NCBI GenBank assembly: GCA_946543465.1
Contig: CAMNLR010000131.1
Coordinates: forward strand, 1 to 42,212
DNA: 42,212 nt
Source of the DNA: CAG-791 sp002390025
GTDB taxonomy: Bacteria; Bacillota; Clostridia; Lachnospirales; Lachnospiraceae
Direction of reading: 5' to 3'
The first letter of the stretch is position 1. Every line of letters begins with the position of its first letter. The notes under the pieces were generated by a model. The model saw only the letters and a program-made list of their open reading frames with translations. It was not told the DNA's origin and searched no databases. This document shows positions 25,736 to 34,435 of the stretch, in pieces. The position numbers and the translations under genes are program-made.

Positions 25736-26614
25736 ATGAAACGAAATACTATGTCTTATAAGGTGCAGCAGTTCCTCATGTTTGCAGGCGTCGCGGCGCT
25801 CCTCTTCTGTGCAGTTGTTGTTATTCCGTTCGTCTACGGTATTTATCTGACGCTGACCAGCTGGGATGGTATTGCCAAGACAAAACCTTTTGTCGGTCTT
25901 GCAAACTATGCGGAGGCATTCAAGGACGTCGCCTACTGGCAGGCTCTTGGCCGCACCGCGATCTACTCGATTTTCGCAGTCGTACTCATTAATGTGGTTG
26001 CCTTTGCTCTGGCATATCTGGTAACCAGCGGAATCAAGGGACAGAACTTCTTCCGGGCAGGTTTCTTCGTACCCAACCTGATTGGCGGTATCGTTCTCGG
26101 TTATGTCTGGAAATTCGTCTTTAACCGTGCATTCGTGGCGATTGCTTCCAAGATCGCGAATCAGCAGGTCCCCTCGCTTCTGTCCACAACGAGCGGTGCG
26201 ATGTTCTGCCTGGTCCTCGTGTCCGTCTGGCAGTTCGCCGGCTATATGATGCTGATCTATGTCGCCGGCTTCATGAGCGTTTCCGATGCCCTCAAGGAAG
26301 CGGCCATGATCGACGGCTGTACACCCGCACAGGCTATGTGGAATGTCACAATTCCTCTGATGCGCGCGTCTTTCGTACAGTGCATCTTCCTGAGCATCAC
26401 CAGATGCTTCGTTATTTACGATGTGAACCTGTCCCTGACCAAAGGTGAGCCCTTCAACACTTCTGTCATGGCAGCTATGCACGTGTACAACACGGCATTC
26501 ACCTACAAGAAGTACGGTCTCGGCCAGGCAGAGGCACTCATCCTCTTCGTGGTATGCGCAATTGTCGGTATCACCCAGGTCTACATCGGTAAGAAAGGGG
26601 AGGTGGCAGCATGA
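25736..26614 (+). CDS. CUT1 sugar ABC permease, MalF/UgpA type
   Basis: The product is 292 residues with six predicted helices. The cytoplasmic EAA loop, EAAMIDGCTPAQAMWNVTIP (about residues 188-207), docks the ATPase. CAGGGGGAAC precedes the start. The stop codon overlaps the start of the next permease gene (ATGA), so the two are translationally coupled in equal amounts. Together with the lipoprotein and the second permease it forms a carbohydrate uptake-1 importer in the plasma membrane. Confidence 0.95.
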   Translation: MKRNTMSYKVQQFLMFAGVAALLFCAVVVIPFVYGIYLTLTSWDGIAKTKPFVGLANYAEAFKDVAYWQALGRTAIYSIFAVVLINVVAFALAYLVTSGIKGQNFFRAGFFVPNLIGGIVLGYVWKFVFNRAFVAIASKIANQQVPSLLSTTSGAMFCLVLVSVWQFAGYMMLIYVAGFMSVSDALKEAAMIDGCTPAQAMWNVTIPLMRASFVQCIFLSITRCFVIYDVNLSLTKGEPFNTSVMAAMHVYNTAFTYKKYGLGQAEALILFVVCAIVGITQVYIGKKGEVAA

Positions 26615-27474
26615 CACAGAACGAAAAAGCCGCAAGAAAGAAAAAGATCATGCACGCCGTTATGTGGGTCGTGCTGCTGATCCTGTTTATCTGCTTTGTC
26701 GCCCCCTTCATCCTGGTCGTGATCAACGTTTTCAAGACCAAGGGCGATATCACTTCCAATCCGCTTTCGCTTGTCGGTGAACACGGATTTACCCTCAAAA
26801 ACTTCCCTGAAGCCATGAAGAAGATGAACTTCTGGCTGGTATTCATGAACTCGGCGATCATCACCATCAGCGCGACGATCCTGACCATCCTGGTTTCTGC
26901 CATGGCATCTTTCGTCATTGTCAGAAATCAGAAATGGAAGGCCTGCTCTCTCCTGTTCGCAGCTATGGTCGCCTCCATGGTCATTCCTTTCCAGGTCCTG
27001 ATGGTACCCCTTGTATCCGTCTACGGCGGATCTTTCGGTGTCCTCAACCACAGGCTGACCCTGATCCTGATGCATGTAGGCTTCTCTGTCTCCATGGCAA
27101 CCTTCATGTTCCACGGCGCGATCCATACAAATATCCCGCTCGAACTTGAGGAAGCTGCATACATCGACGGCTGCACGCGGTGGCAGACCTTCTGGAAGAT
27201 CGTCTTCCCGCTGCTCAAGCCCACCATCGCAACCGTAGCGATCATCGACGCAATGGCGTTCTGGAATGACTACCTTCTGCCCAGCCTCGTGCTCACCAAG
27301 AAGAATCTCTACACGATTCCGATTGCCACACAGGCTTTCTATGGAACCTATTCGACGGATATCGGCCTTGTCATGGCAGCCCTCCTTCTGGCAATGGCTC
27401 CGATCCTGATCCTGTACGTGTTCCTGCAGAAGTACATCGTCGAAGGTGTAACCAGCGGCGCTGTAAAGGGATAA
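26611..27474 (+). CDS. CUT1 sugar ABC permease, MalG/UgpE type
   Basis: The product is 287 residues with six helices and an EAA loop, EEAAYIDGCTRWQTFWKIVF (about residues 179-198). A GVTSGAVKG C-terminus is characteristic of MalG-type permeases. The start overlaps the stop of the first permease by four bases, with AGGGGAGG ahead of it. No ATPase gene follows; the operon ends in a strong terminator. In Firmicutes many CUT1 importers borrow a shared MsmK/MsiK-type ATPase encoded elsewhere, and that is assumed here. Confidence 0.95.
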   Translation: MTQNEKAARKKKIMHAVMWVVLLILFICFVAPFILVVINVFKTKGDITSNPLSLVGEHGFTLKNFPEAMKKMNFWLVFMNSAIITISATILTILVSAMASFVIVRNQKWKACSLLFAAMVASMVIPFQVLMVPLVSVYGGSFGVLNHRLTLILMHVGFSVSMATFMFHGAIHTNIPLELEEAAYIDGCTRWQTFWKIVFPLLKPTIATVAIIDAMAFWNDYLLPSLVLTKKNLYTIPIATQAFYGTYSTDIGLVMAALLLAMAPILILYVFLQKYIVEGVTSGAVKG

Positions 27475-27566
27475 ACGGACAAAGTAAAACCTTCTATAGG
27501 TTAAAAACCTCTTTCTTCTATATTATCCCCATTTTGTCTCACACCTTGTGTGTGGAGATGCCCTGC

Positions 27567-27595
27567 AAAAAAGCCGGCTTTACGCCGGCTTTTTT
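27567..27595 (+). terminator. Intrinsic terminator of the GH32/ABC operon
   Basis: Stem AAAAAAGCCGGC (27567-27578) and GCCGGCTTTTTT (27584-27595) with a five-base loop. The A and T flanks make it active in both directions. The T-run is also the start of the first unit of the adjoining 20-bp tandem repeat. Confidence 0.95.
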
Positions 27596-27690
27596 GCCTG
27601 TCCGGAATCTTTTTTGCCTGTCCGGAATCTTTTTTGCCTGTCCGGAATCTTTTCTGCCTGTCCGGAATCTTTTTTGCCCGTCCGGAATCC
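27591..27690 (+). repeat. Five tandem copies of a 20-bp unit
   Basis: The unit TTTTTGCCTGTCCGGAATCT is repeated in perfect 20-bp phase at 27591, 27611, 27631, 27651 and 27671. Copies 1-3 are identical; copy 4 has one change (TTTCTG) and copy 5 has two (GCCCG, final C). Each unit contains the palindrome TCCGGA. It begins inside the T-run of the operon terminator. Several overlapping ORFs on both strands here are by-products of the repeat and are not taken as genes. Confidence 0.95.
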
Positions 27691-27760
27691 AATGAAGGTC
27701 CGGGGATGGATGCCGACCCGGCGGACGGCACTCTCCACTGTATGACAGACAGGCAGAAAA

Positions 27761-27792
27761 TGCCTCTCCGCACCATACAGTGCGGGGAGGCA
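27761..27792 (-). terminator. Intrinsic terminator of the phosphoglucomutase gene
   Basis: A 13-bp stem (27761-27773 with 27780-27792, one G-U pair) with a six-base loop. Read on the - strand it is followed by TTTT, so it terminates the phosphoglucomutase transcript about 130 bases after its stop codon. Confidence 0.8.
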
Positions 27793-27818
27793 CATTGATT
27801 TTCCGATGTATTTACTTT

Positions 27819-27847
27819 CCGCTCCTGACAGTTTCGGGAGCGGTTTT
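27819..27847 (+). terminator. Hairpin with T4 downstream, + orientation
   Basis: CCGCTCC (27819-27825) pairs with GGAGCGG (27837-27843), followed by TTTT. It could act as a back-up barrier against + strand read-through into the convergent phosphoglucomutase gene. Confidence 0.5.
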
Positions 27848-27922
27848 ATGTCCGGGGATCTCTGCGGGTCAGTCCGGACGATGAGCGAAGGACATGCGAA
27901 CGATCATGCGGACATCAGCGCA

Positions 27923-29605
27923 TCAGGAGAAGATAGGCTTGATGGCCTCGGACAGGGTATCCTTCTCAGCCTGTGCAGCTGCGAGGTCTTTGCCGAGGGT
28001 GGTGTAGTAAGCCTTGATCTTGGGCTCTGTGCCGGAAGGACGGACCATGACCTTTGCGCCGTCTTCAAGGACATAGGAGAGGACGTTTGCCTTGGGAAGG
28101 CCTGTCTCCTCGGGTTTGGCATAGTCAGTCACGGATGCAACCTTGAGGCCGCCGAGCTCTGCGGGCGGATTCTCGCGGAGGCCTGCCATGATGCCTGCCA
28201 TCTTGTCCATGCCGGAGAGGCCGGGGAACTCGACGGTGTCGATCTTGTTGAGATAGCGGCCGTACTGGGCATAGATCTCTTCCAGGCGCTGCTTGATGCT
28301 GGAGCCGATGCTGCGATAGTATGCAGCCATCTCGCAGATGAGCATGGAGCCGATGATGGCGTCTTTGTCACGGACATAAGGGCCTGCCAGGTAGCCGTAG
28401 CTCTCTTCGAAACCGAAGATGAAGCGGTCGACTTCGCCTGCTGCCTCGAGCTGTGCGATCTGGTCGCCGATCCACTTGAATCCTGTCAGGGTCTGACGGA
28501 GCTCAACGCCGTAGTTCTCGGCGATCTTCTCTGCCAGAGGAGTGGAGACGATGGACATGACAGCGACGGGGTTCTTGGGCATAGTGCCCTTCTCAATGCG
28601 GCCTGCGCAGATGTAGTCGAGCAGCAGCGCGCCCATCTCGTTACCGGAGACCAGCTCGTAGGAGCCGTCCGGGCATTTCATGGCGATACCGACACGGTCT
28701 GCGTCGGGATCGGTTGCCAGCATAAGGTCTGCGCCGACTTCCTTGGCCAGGTTCAGGCCCTTTTCAAGAGCAGCGAAGATCTCGGGGTTGGGATAGGAGC
28801 AGGTGGTGAAATAGCCGTTGGGATATTCCTGCTCGGGAACGATGGTGACATCGGTGATGCCCATATCCTTCAGGATGCGGGTGACGGGCACAAGTCCTGT
28901 GCCGTTGAGAGGGGAATAGACCAGCTTGAGGCCTGCGGTCTTGCAGAGACCCGGACGGACCTGGCGAGCCTCGATCGCCTCGTACAGCGCTTCCTTGCAG
29001 TCGTCGCCGACAAACTTGATGAAGCCCTTTTCCACACCTTCTGCGAAGGACATGTACTTGGCGCCTGTCAGGACGTCGGTCTTCTGGATTGCGTCATAGA
29101 CTACTGCGGCCGCATCGTCTGTCATCTGGCAGCCGTCGGGGCCATAGGCCTTGAAGCCGTTATACTGTGCAGGGTTGTGGGAGGCGGTGATCATAATGCC
29201 TGCGTTGCAGTTGTAGTAGCGGGTCGCGAAGCTCAGCGCCGGGACGGGCATCAGCTCGTCATAGATACGGACATTGATGCCGTTTGCGGCAAGGACGCCT
29301 GCCGCGTCGCGCGCGAAGTTCCAGCCCTTCAGGCGGCTGTCATAGCTGATGGCGACAGTCTGATTGCCGCCCTGGGTCTTGACCCACTCGGCAACGCCCT
29401 GTGTCGCCTGGCGGACTACCCAGATATTCATACGGTTTGTGCCTGCGCCGAGAGTTCCGCGAAGACCTGCGGTACCGAAGGACAGCGCGATCGCAAAGCG
29501 CTCTTTGATGGCATCGTCATCTCCTGCAATGTTCTGCAGTTCGGTCTTGAGGTCACAGTCAATCAGATCAGCTTCCAGCCAGCGTTTGTACTCATCCTGA
29601 TACAT
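27923..29605 (-). CDS. pgcA: Alpha-phosphoglucomutase / phosphomannomutase
   Basis: The product is 560 residues from ATG 29605; GTG 29614 would add three residues, but AGG is better spaced for the ATG. It interconverts glucose-1-phosphate and glucose-6-phosphate. Landmarks are FGTAGLRG near residue 43, the phosphoserine loop TASHNP (Ser142), the magnesium loop DPDADR, the sugar-binding GFEESYGYL and the phosphate-binding RPSGTEPKIKAYY at the C-terminus. Length and motifs fit the PgcA-type enzymes of Firmicutes. It links the sugar uptake locus on one side with the glycosyltransferases on the other, since glucose-1-phosphate feeds UDP-glucose and cell-surface glycans. The codon bias suggests high expression, and a strong promoter lies upstream. 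Confidence 0.95.
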   Translation of the reverse strand: MYQDEYKRWLEADLIDCDLKTELQNIAGDDDAIKERFAIALSFGTAGLRGTLGAGTNRMNIWVVRQATQGVAEWVKTQGGNQTVAISYDSRLKGWNFARDAAGVLAANGINVRIYDELMPVPALSFATRYYNCNAGIMITASHNPAQYNGFKAYGPDGCQMTDDAAAVVYDAIQKTDVLTGAKYMSFAEGVEKGFIKFVGDDCKEALYEAIEARQVRPGLCKTAGLKLVYSPLNGTGLVPVTRILKDMGITDVTIVPEQEYPNGYFTTCSYPNPEIFAALEKGLNLAKEVGADLMLATDPDADRVGIAMKCPDGSYELVSGNEMGALLLDYICAGRIEKGTMPKNPVAVMSIVSTPLAEKIAENYGVELRQTLTGFKWIGDQIAQLEAAGEVDRFIFGFEESYGYLAGPYVRDKDAIIGSMLICEMAAYYRSIGSSIKQRLEEIYAQYGRYLNKIDTVEFPGLSGMDKMAGIMAGLRENPPAELGGLKVASVTDYAKPEETGLPKANVLSYVLEDGAKVMVRPSGTEPKIKAYYTTLGKDLAAAQAEKDTLSEAIKPIFS

Positions 29606-29723
29606 ACTTTGCACCTGCTTTCTTTATATTAATGATATTGCTTGTTGCGGCAGAGCTGTAAACCCTGCTTGTTTACTCTGATCATTGCCGATGGTTCATG
29701 CGATGTCTCTGTCCGGGAAATCG

Positions 29724-29745
29724 GGCATTTTATGGACAAAATGCC
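29724..29745. promoter_or_regulatory. 22-bp inverted repeat in the phosphoglucomutase leader
   Basis: GGCATTTT (29724-29731) and AAAATGCC (29738-29745) with a six-base spacer form a perfect inverted repeat. It falls about 45-65 bases downstream of the predicted start of the phosphoglucomutase transcript, so it could be an operator or an RNA hairpin in the leader. Confidence 0.55.
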
Positions 29746-29795
29746 ATAGTTTCGGACAAAAAGCGCACAAGAATCAGACAATATTCCCAAATAAA

Positions 29796-29824
29796 ACTAT
29801 ATCGGTTTTTTTGCATCATGTCAA
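29796..29824 (-). promoter_or_regulatory. Promoter of the phosphoglucomutase gene
   Basis: On the - strand, TTGACA (rc of 29819-29824), 17 bases, TATAGT (rc of 29796-29801). Start near 29789 implies a leader of about 185 bases. The gap between phosphoglucomutase and the glycosyltransferase gene contains no convincing coding sequence. Confidence 0.85.
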
Positions 29825-29976
29825 TGAAAAGTCCCCGGTCCGCCCGGCTGCTTTTGAGGCTTTTGAGGTCTGCTTCTGAGATAAGAACAGATCTGCCGTT
29901 TGTATACCTGCCGGCGCCGGGAGGCGGCTCTGCCCGCGCAATGCCGGGGGACAGGCGGTCTTTTGGGGGAAATCGG

Positions 29977-30005
29977 TTGTACAAGAGGATAAAAAATGCT
30001 ACTCT
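29977..30005 (+). promoter_or_regulatory. Possible promoter of the glycosyltransferase genes
   Basis: TTGTAC (29977-29982), 17-base gap, TACTCT (30000-30005), each four of six to consensus, about 130 bases before the first glycosyltransferase start. The evidence is modest. Confidence 0.35.
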
Positions 30006-30146
30006 ATATATAACTGTCGATTTTCACGAGCAGGAGGCGGACTCTTTGTACAGACATGCAAAACGGCCGCGCTGCTGCCCGTGTTTTTATCTTAAAAAAG
30101 CTGGAGAAGACGCAAAAAGATCTGTTCCGGCGGGGAGCTGCATGCC

Positions 30147-31700
30147 ATGAAGGCAAAATCTTATCACGACTGGTACCTGCATCATCAGGAAAAATTAGGC
30201 GCGGACCTTTCCGCTCAGGGCGAAGGGCCGGGAGCAGGACTGTCTGTTGAAGTCGTGCGTTACTCGCATTTGAAAAACTATATTCTGTCCGAGGAATCAA
30301 AGCCGGACATTCTGGTCGCCTGCGATGACGACGGAGAGCTGTCCGTGCACGCCCTTCGGCTGATCCGTGACTTTTTTGCTGAAAATCCCAAGATCAATAT
30401 GCTCTACGGAGATGAAGATCAGTTTTCGGAGGGGGTATACATCAGCCCCTGGTTCAAGGCTGACTGGTCGCCGGATACCTTTTTGTGCACCTTCTATTTC
30501 GGAAGTGTATTTGCCCTGCGCTCATCGGCGCTGGCGCTGATCAATCCCGGGAAGCACACTGCACAGGAGTTTGAGCCCGAAGCCAGGATCCTGGAGGATG
30601 CGGTCGAGGAGCAGGAGGCGAGACGTTCGGAGCCCGATACCTCCCTGCGCTCATGGATCTACGGCAAGCTCTGCCTCAAGATTGCCCAGGCGGATGAGGG
30701 CTTTTCAAAGCGGCGCAAAGGAAATATGCCGGTCGGACACATTCCCGAGATCCTCTTCCATGCGGATTCAAAGCCCGAGGACTGGGATGCCGACCTGATC
30801 GGGGATTCCCTGACAGGCCGCTACAATGCGGCGAAGGCACATACACGTCTGATCAGCATCGTCATTCCCAGCAAGGACAATCCGGAACTGCTCTCCCGCT
30901 GTGTATACTCCATCATGGAGCACACCACTGTGCCCTATGAACTGCTCATTGTGGATAACGGCAGTAATGAAGAAAACCGCAGGAAGACCCAGGCGCTTGT
31001 CGATGAGATCAACGAAGGCGATATATCCGCAAAATATATTTATCAGGAAATGCCCTTTAACATGGCCCGCATGAACAATATGGGCGCTGCCTGCGCCAAC
31101 GGCGAGATGCTGCTGTTCCTTCACGACGATGTCGTTGTGCGCAAGGATGCCTGGCTGTCTCATCTGTCAGAGAAGGCCAAGCTCCCTTATGTGGGTGCAG
31201 TCGGCGTAAAGCTTCTGTATCCCAGCTCCAACGTGATCCAGCACGCAGGCATCGTTTCCGTGGCGGACGGACCTGTCTACAAACTACAGTACAAGCGCAA
31301 TGATGAGGTCTGGTATTACGGCTTTAACAAGGGTGTCCGCAACGTGCTGGCAGTCTCGGGCGCCTGCATCATGATCCGCTCGGATGTATTCGGCGAGGTC
31401 GGCGGATTTGACGAGGAACATTTTCCGGATATCTTTACGAATGTGGACTTCTGCTACCGCGTCTTTGAAAAGGGATACTACAACGTAGTCCGCAACAATA
31501 TGTACCTGTATTACTACGATCCGGTCTCCAAGGAGAATCTGGAGACGCTGGAAGAGCGTGAGAAAAACAGGCCTGCGGAACTGGAAACTCTGCGAAGGCT
31601 TCATCCCATGCTGGACGGAACGGATCCTTATTATCACAAATATCTGACCCAGGACGGAAACGAATCCAGGTTCCTGCCGTCACTGACCATAGAGGAATAA
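30147..31700 (+). CDS. GT2-family glycosyltransferase with partial N-terminal GT domain
   Basis: The product is 517 residues. The second half is a full GT-A family 2 domain: ISIVIPSKDNPELLSRCV (from about residue 236), LIVDNGS, FNMARMNNMGA, the metal/nucleotide region LFLHDDVVV (about 324), and VSGACIMIRSDVFGEVGGFDE. The first 220 residues hold an incomplete second GT-like module with LYGDEDQF (about 87), WFKADWSPDTFL and an RSSAL segment, but lack the usual N-terminal nucleotide-binding strand. This is the arrangement of two-module GT2 enzymes that build rhamnose-type surface polysaccharides, with the first module degenerate. It is soluble and presumably works at the inner membrane face. The sugar donor cannot be inferred. 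Confidence 0.88.
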   Translation: MKAKSYHDWYLHHQEKLGADLSAQGEGPGAGLSVEVVRYSHLKNYILSEESKPDILVACDDDGELSVHALRLIRDFFAENPKINMLYGDEDQFSEGVYISPWFKADWSPDTFLCTFYFGSVFALRSSALALINPGKHTAQEFEPEARILEDAVEEQEARRSEPDTSLRSWIYGKLCLKIAQADEGFSKRRKGNMPVGHIPEILFHADSKPEDWDADLIGDSLTGRYNAAKAHTRLISIVIPSKDNPELLSRCVYSIMEHTTVPYELLIVDNGSNEENRRKTQALVDEINEGDISAKYIYQEMPFNMARMNNMGAACANGEMLLFLHDDVVVRKDAWLSHLSEKAKLPYVGAVGVKLLYPSSNVIQHAGIVSVADGPVYKLQYKRNDEVWYYGFNKGVRNVLAVSGACIMIRSDVFGEVGGFDEEHFPDIFTNVDFCYRVFEKGYYNVVRNNMYLYYYDPVSKENLETLEEREKNRPAELETLRRLHPMLDGTDPYYHKYLTQDGNESRFLPSLTIEE

Positions 31701-31820
31701 AACAGCGGCCGAGAATAAGTGAGCAGGGCAGCACGCAGTTTTTTGTGATGGATCTTTGTGCTGCGGGACACTGACATAAAAACCGGGATACAGAAACGAT
31801 TATCTCCAAGAGGTAGAGGC

Positions 31821-33152
31821 ATGGCCCCGATCGGTACTATTCGAAATAAAATAGCAGCAGCGGGAATAAAGAGTGCGGAGCAGATCCGTGCTGCTGCCGT
31901 GCGCGCTGCAACACGGAACGGCCGCGAGCCCTACGTGTACGAGGAACCGCAGGAGGATGTCCTTCTGATGCAGGAGACGATCTCGGAGAGGATGCGCGAG
32001 GGAGAACCGCCCGAGTCGGTCCTGGGATCCTCTTTTTACCTGCACAGCGATGCCAGGCTGCCGCTCATCTCTATTTTCATGGCGGTGCGCGAGCCGGATC
32101 TGAGGCTTTTCCGCGCCACACTCAATTCCGTGCTGGAGCAGACCTACGGTGAGTATGAACTGTATATCCTGGACCGGGGAATCTCGGACCAGGTGCGGGA
32201 TGTGATCGCATGGTACCGCGAAGACAGGCTCCACTATCTGGATGTTTCCGACGACAAGGGCCTGGCAGGAGTGGTCAACAGGGCCGCCTCACAGGCCGCC
32301 GGAGATTATATTTTCCGGATGGAGTGCGGGGACCTTCTGACCAGGGACGCGCTCTTTGAGATGGCTCTGGCGATCATGCAGACGGACGCCGAGATCCTCT
32401 ATACGGACGAAGACCGGCGTGATCTTCGCGGAAAACATTTTACGGATCCCTGGTTTAAACCGGATTTCAGTATTGACTATTTGTACGCAACGGATTATAT
32501 TTCGAGAGTTCTGATCGTGCGGCGCTCCCTTTTTCTGGCGCTCAGGTTCCGGGAGGAGTATGATGATGCCCCGGAATATGATTTTGTGCTGAGGGCGCCC
32601 AAATCGGGGATTCATCATATTTCCCGGGTCCTCTGCCATGTATATCAGAAGGGAAACCTGCCGGCAGAAGTCATGGACGCCAGGAAGCGGGCGCTGGAGG
32701 AGTATTTCCGGATCAGAAAGGTCCGCGCCGCGGTCCGGCCTTCCCGTTCGGCCGGGATCATGGAGATTGAATACATACCGGATATTTTTGCTGCCAGAAA
32801 GATGGTCGGCGCCGTCGGCGGAAAGGTCCTCGACGAAAAGCACAGGATTGTCGGCGGCATGCAGGACGAACGAGGCAATATCCTGTTCGAGGGATGGGAT
32901 GAGGTCGAAGGGGGCCCCCGCATGATCGCGCAGACGGTGCAGAATGCCTGGGCTGTGGATGTCCGCTGTATGAAGATCCGTGAGGAACTCTACAGTCTGT
33001 ATGAAGAAGTCTTCGGCTGTTCCTATGACGGTCATGTCATGTATGCCGATGAAAATCTCAGGAAGCTGAGCCGCGAGTTCTGCGCGCGTGTGCGCGAGAT
33101 GGGCTATACGATTGTCTGGAACCCGACGCTCAAGCGTGTTGTGCGCACCTGA
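31821..33152 (+). CDS. GT2-family glycosyltransferase, companion of the gene at 30147
   Basis: The product is 443 residues from ATG 31821, which has AAGAGG seven bases upstream; a GTG at 31758 would add 21 residues with poor support. The N-terminal about 80 residues are charged. Then follows a GT2 fold: LISIFMAVREPDLRLFRATL, YELYILDRG, AAGDYIFRMECGDLL, LYTDEDRRD (about residue 193) and FTDPWFKPDFSIDYLYATDY. The TDED/WFKPDFS block matches the first module that is degenerate in the preceding protein, so the two may act as a pair. The C-terminal about 120 residues are another partial module (IVGGMQDERGNILFEGWD). The sugar is unknown. Confidence 0.85.
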   Translation: MAPIGTIRNKIAAAGIKSAEQIRAAAVRAATRNGREPYVYEEPQEDVLLMQETISERMREGEPPESVLGSSFYLHSDARLPLISIFMAVREPDLRLFRATLNSVLEQTYGEYELYILDRGISDQVRDVIAWYREDRLHYLDVSDDKGLAGVVNRAASQAAGDYIFRMECGDLLTRDALFEMALAIMQTDAEILYTDEDRRDLRGKHFTDPWFKPDFSIDYLYATDYISRVLIVRRSLFLALRFREEYDDAPEYDFVLRAPKSGIHHISRVLCHVYQKGNLPAEVMDARKRALEEYFRIRKVRAAVRPSRSAGIMEIEYIPDIFAARKMVGAVGGKVLDEKHRIVGGMQDERGNILFEGWDEVEGGPRMIAQTVQNAWAVDVRCMKIREELYSLYEEVFGCSYDGHVMYADENLRKLSREFCARVREMGYTIVWNPTLKRVVRT

Positions 33153-33207
33153 TCATTCATAAATTCCCACACAGAAGCTTAACAGGATAATATTAACAGG
33201 ATAATAG

Positions 33208-34326
33208 ATGAAGAGAGTAACAGCAGTTCTGCCTGCCAGGAACTGCCGGCGGGAGCTGAAAAAATGCCTGTCGGCGCTCAGCAGGAGCAGTTATATTCCC
33301 GGGATCATAGTTGTGGATGACGGTTCCGATGACGGGACCCGGCAGATGATCCTGGAAGAATGGCCCCATGTAACATACCTGCCGCTGTCCGCCCACACCG
33401 GATATGCCCATGCGGCCAATGCGGGGCTGCGTCTGGTGCAGACAGAGTATGCCTTCCTGATCCGCCCCGACATGGGCCTGCAGATCGGCAGAAGGTGTAT
33501 CGCCGGGCTTCTGCAAGCGATGGAGAGCAGTGTTTTCTGCGCTGTTCCCACCTGCTGTGACAATGCAAAGAGCATGTCTGCAGGAGGCGGGACAGGGACA
33601 GAAAGCAGAGGGCGCGGCCGGATCCGCGGCGATGAGGGAATCTTTTTCCCCGAGCTTGCCGCGGGAAAGCACAGACAGGGTCCTGCCGCGGAGATGATCG
33701 CGGTGCCGGATGGATGCGCCATGTACCGCATGCGGACACTCGAAGAGATCGGATGGCTGGACGAGCGGCATTTTGACGGCCTGGAGGCCTTCGACCTGAG
33801 CCTTCGCGCAGCACTGGCCGGATGGAAAACCGTCAGGGTGCCGGGTGCGCATATACGGACAGCTTCCGGAAAAGCCAAAGGGGAAGGAACCTGCAGTGCA
33901 GCAGCTTCCGGAACCTTCCGCCGTCAGCTTGCGGCCGGCAACAGCCTGTATGTCTTTTACAAAAATATCCCTGTGCCCATGAGGGTCTTCGGATTTCCCA
34001 TGTTTGCTGCGGCGGAACTCGCCCAGCTTTCCGCCTTCCTCCGCCGGGGTGAGTTCGGCGCCTTCAGGATGGCGGCGGAGCGCGGAAGAGCGCTCTGCAG
34101 TCTGGAGAAAGACCGCCGCACCGCCCTCAATGAGGGAGTAAGCCTGTGGCCCGAGAACCTGTCGGATGCCTCCTTCCTGGGAATGGACCAGGCGGCAGAG
34201 CAGATCTATCCCCTCTTTCTCGCCGAAAAAGGAGAAAGATCTCTGCGGAATATTACACGTTATGCTCACGTCCACAGAATGCTTGCGGCACAGCTTCCGG
34301 AGCTGATCCGCCTGCTTGCACAGTGA
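33208..34326 (+). CDS. GT2-family glycosyltransferase
   Basis: The product is 372 residues with the GT2 start VTAVLPARNCRRELKKCLSAL, IIVVDDGSDDGT (about residues 34-45), GYAHAANAGL, LIRPDMGLQIG where a DxD-like site belongs, and CAMYRMRTLEEIGWLDE. The C-terminal 120 residues are helical and Arg-rich without clear membrane helices. It lies 55 bases after the second glycosyltransferase. The start is preceded by two copies of AACAGGATAATA (33181 and 33195), the second supplying AGGA as ribosome site. With its neighbours it probably forms a small surface-glycan assembly operon. No flippase, polymerase or sugar-nucleotide synthesis gene is in view. Confidence 0.85.
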   Translation: MKRVTAVLPARNCRRELKKCLSALSRSSYIPGIIVVDDGSDDGTRQMILEEWPHVTYLPLSAHTGYAHAANAGLRLVQTEYAFLIRPDMGLQIGRRCIAGLLQAMESSVFCAVPTCCDNAKSMSAGGGTGTESRGRGRIRGDEGIFFPELAAGKHRQGPAAEMIAVPDGCAMYRMRTLEEIGWLDERHFDGLEAFDLSLRAALAGWKTVRVPGAHIRTASGKAKGEGTCSAAASGTFRRQLAAGNSLYVFYKNIPVPMRVFGFPMFAAAELAQLSAFLRRGEFGAFRMAAERGRALCSLEKDRRTALNEGVSLWPENLSDASFLGMDQAAEQIYPLFLAEKGERSLRNITRYAHVHRMLAAQLPELIRLLAQ

Positions 34327-34406
34327 AGCAGTCGAACGGTAACGTGGGTAAAAACTTCTGTTATTTGGCACTAAAGTCTGAAAATGGCAAGCTCGTCTGT
34401 TCTCAA

Positions 34407-34435
34407 TTGTAAATGGGAACAGATGATGGTATCAT
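34407..34435 (+). promoter_or_regulatory. Promoter for the coiled-coil membrane protein gene
   Basis: TTGTAA (34407-34412), 17 bases, TATCAT (34430-34435). A hairpin ATATGGG/CCCATAT (34434-34452) straddles the expected transcription start. The leader would be about 130 bases. Confidence 0.55.

Noticed and set aside
27500..27800. Several overlapping short ORFs on both strands through the 20-bp tandem repeat
   Set aside because: They are translations of the repeat unit in different frames, lack ribosome sites and lie between terminators.
27806..29632. 608-codon open frame on the + strand antisense to phosphoglucomutase
   Set aside because: It lies wholly over a phosphoglucomutase gene with intact catalytic motifs. 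The length comes from GC-rich codon bias, and the translated sequence shows no recognisable family.
29698..30150. 150-codon + strand ORF ending in ATGA at the first glycosyltransferase start
   Set aside because: The overlap is suggestive, but the translation is Arg/Ser/Cys-rich without any fold signal. No ribosome site was found, and the segment also carries the phosphoglucomutase promoter and leader.
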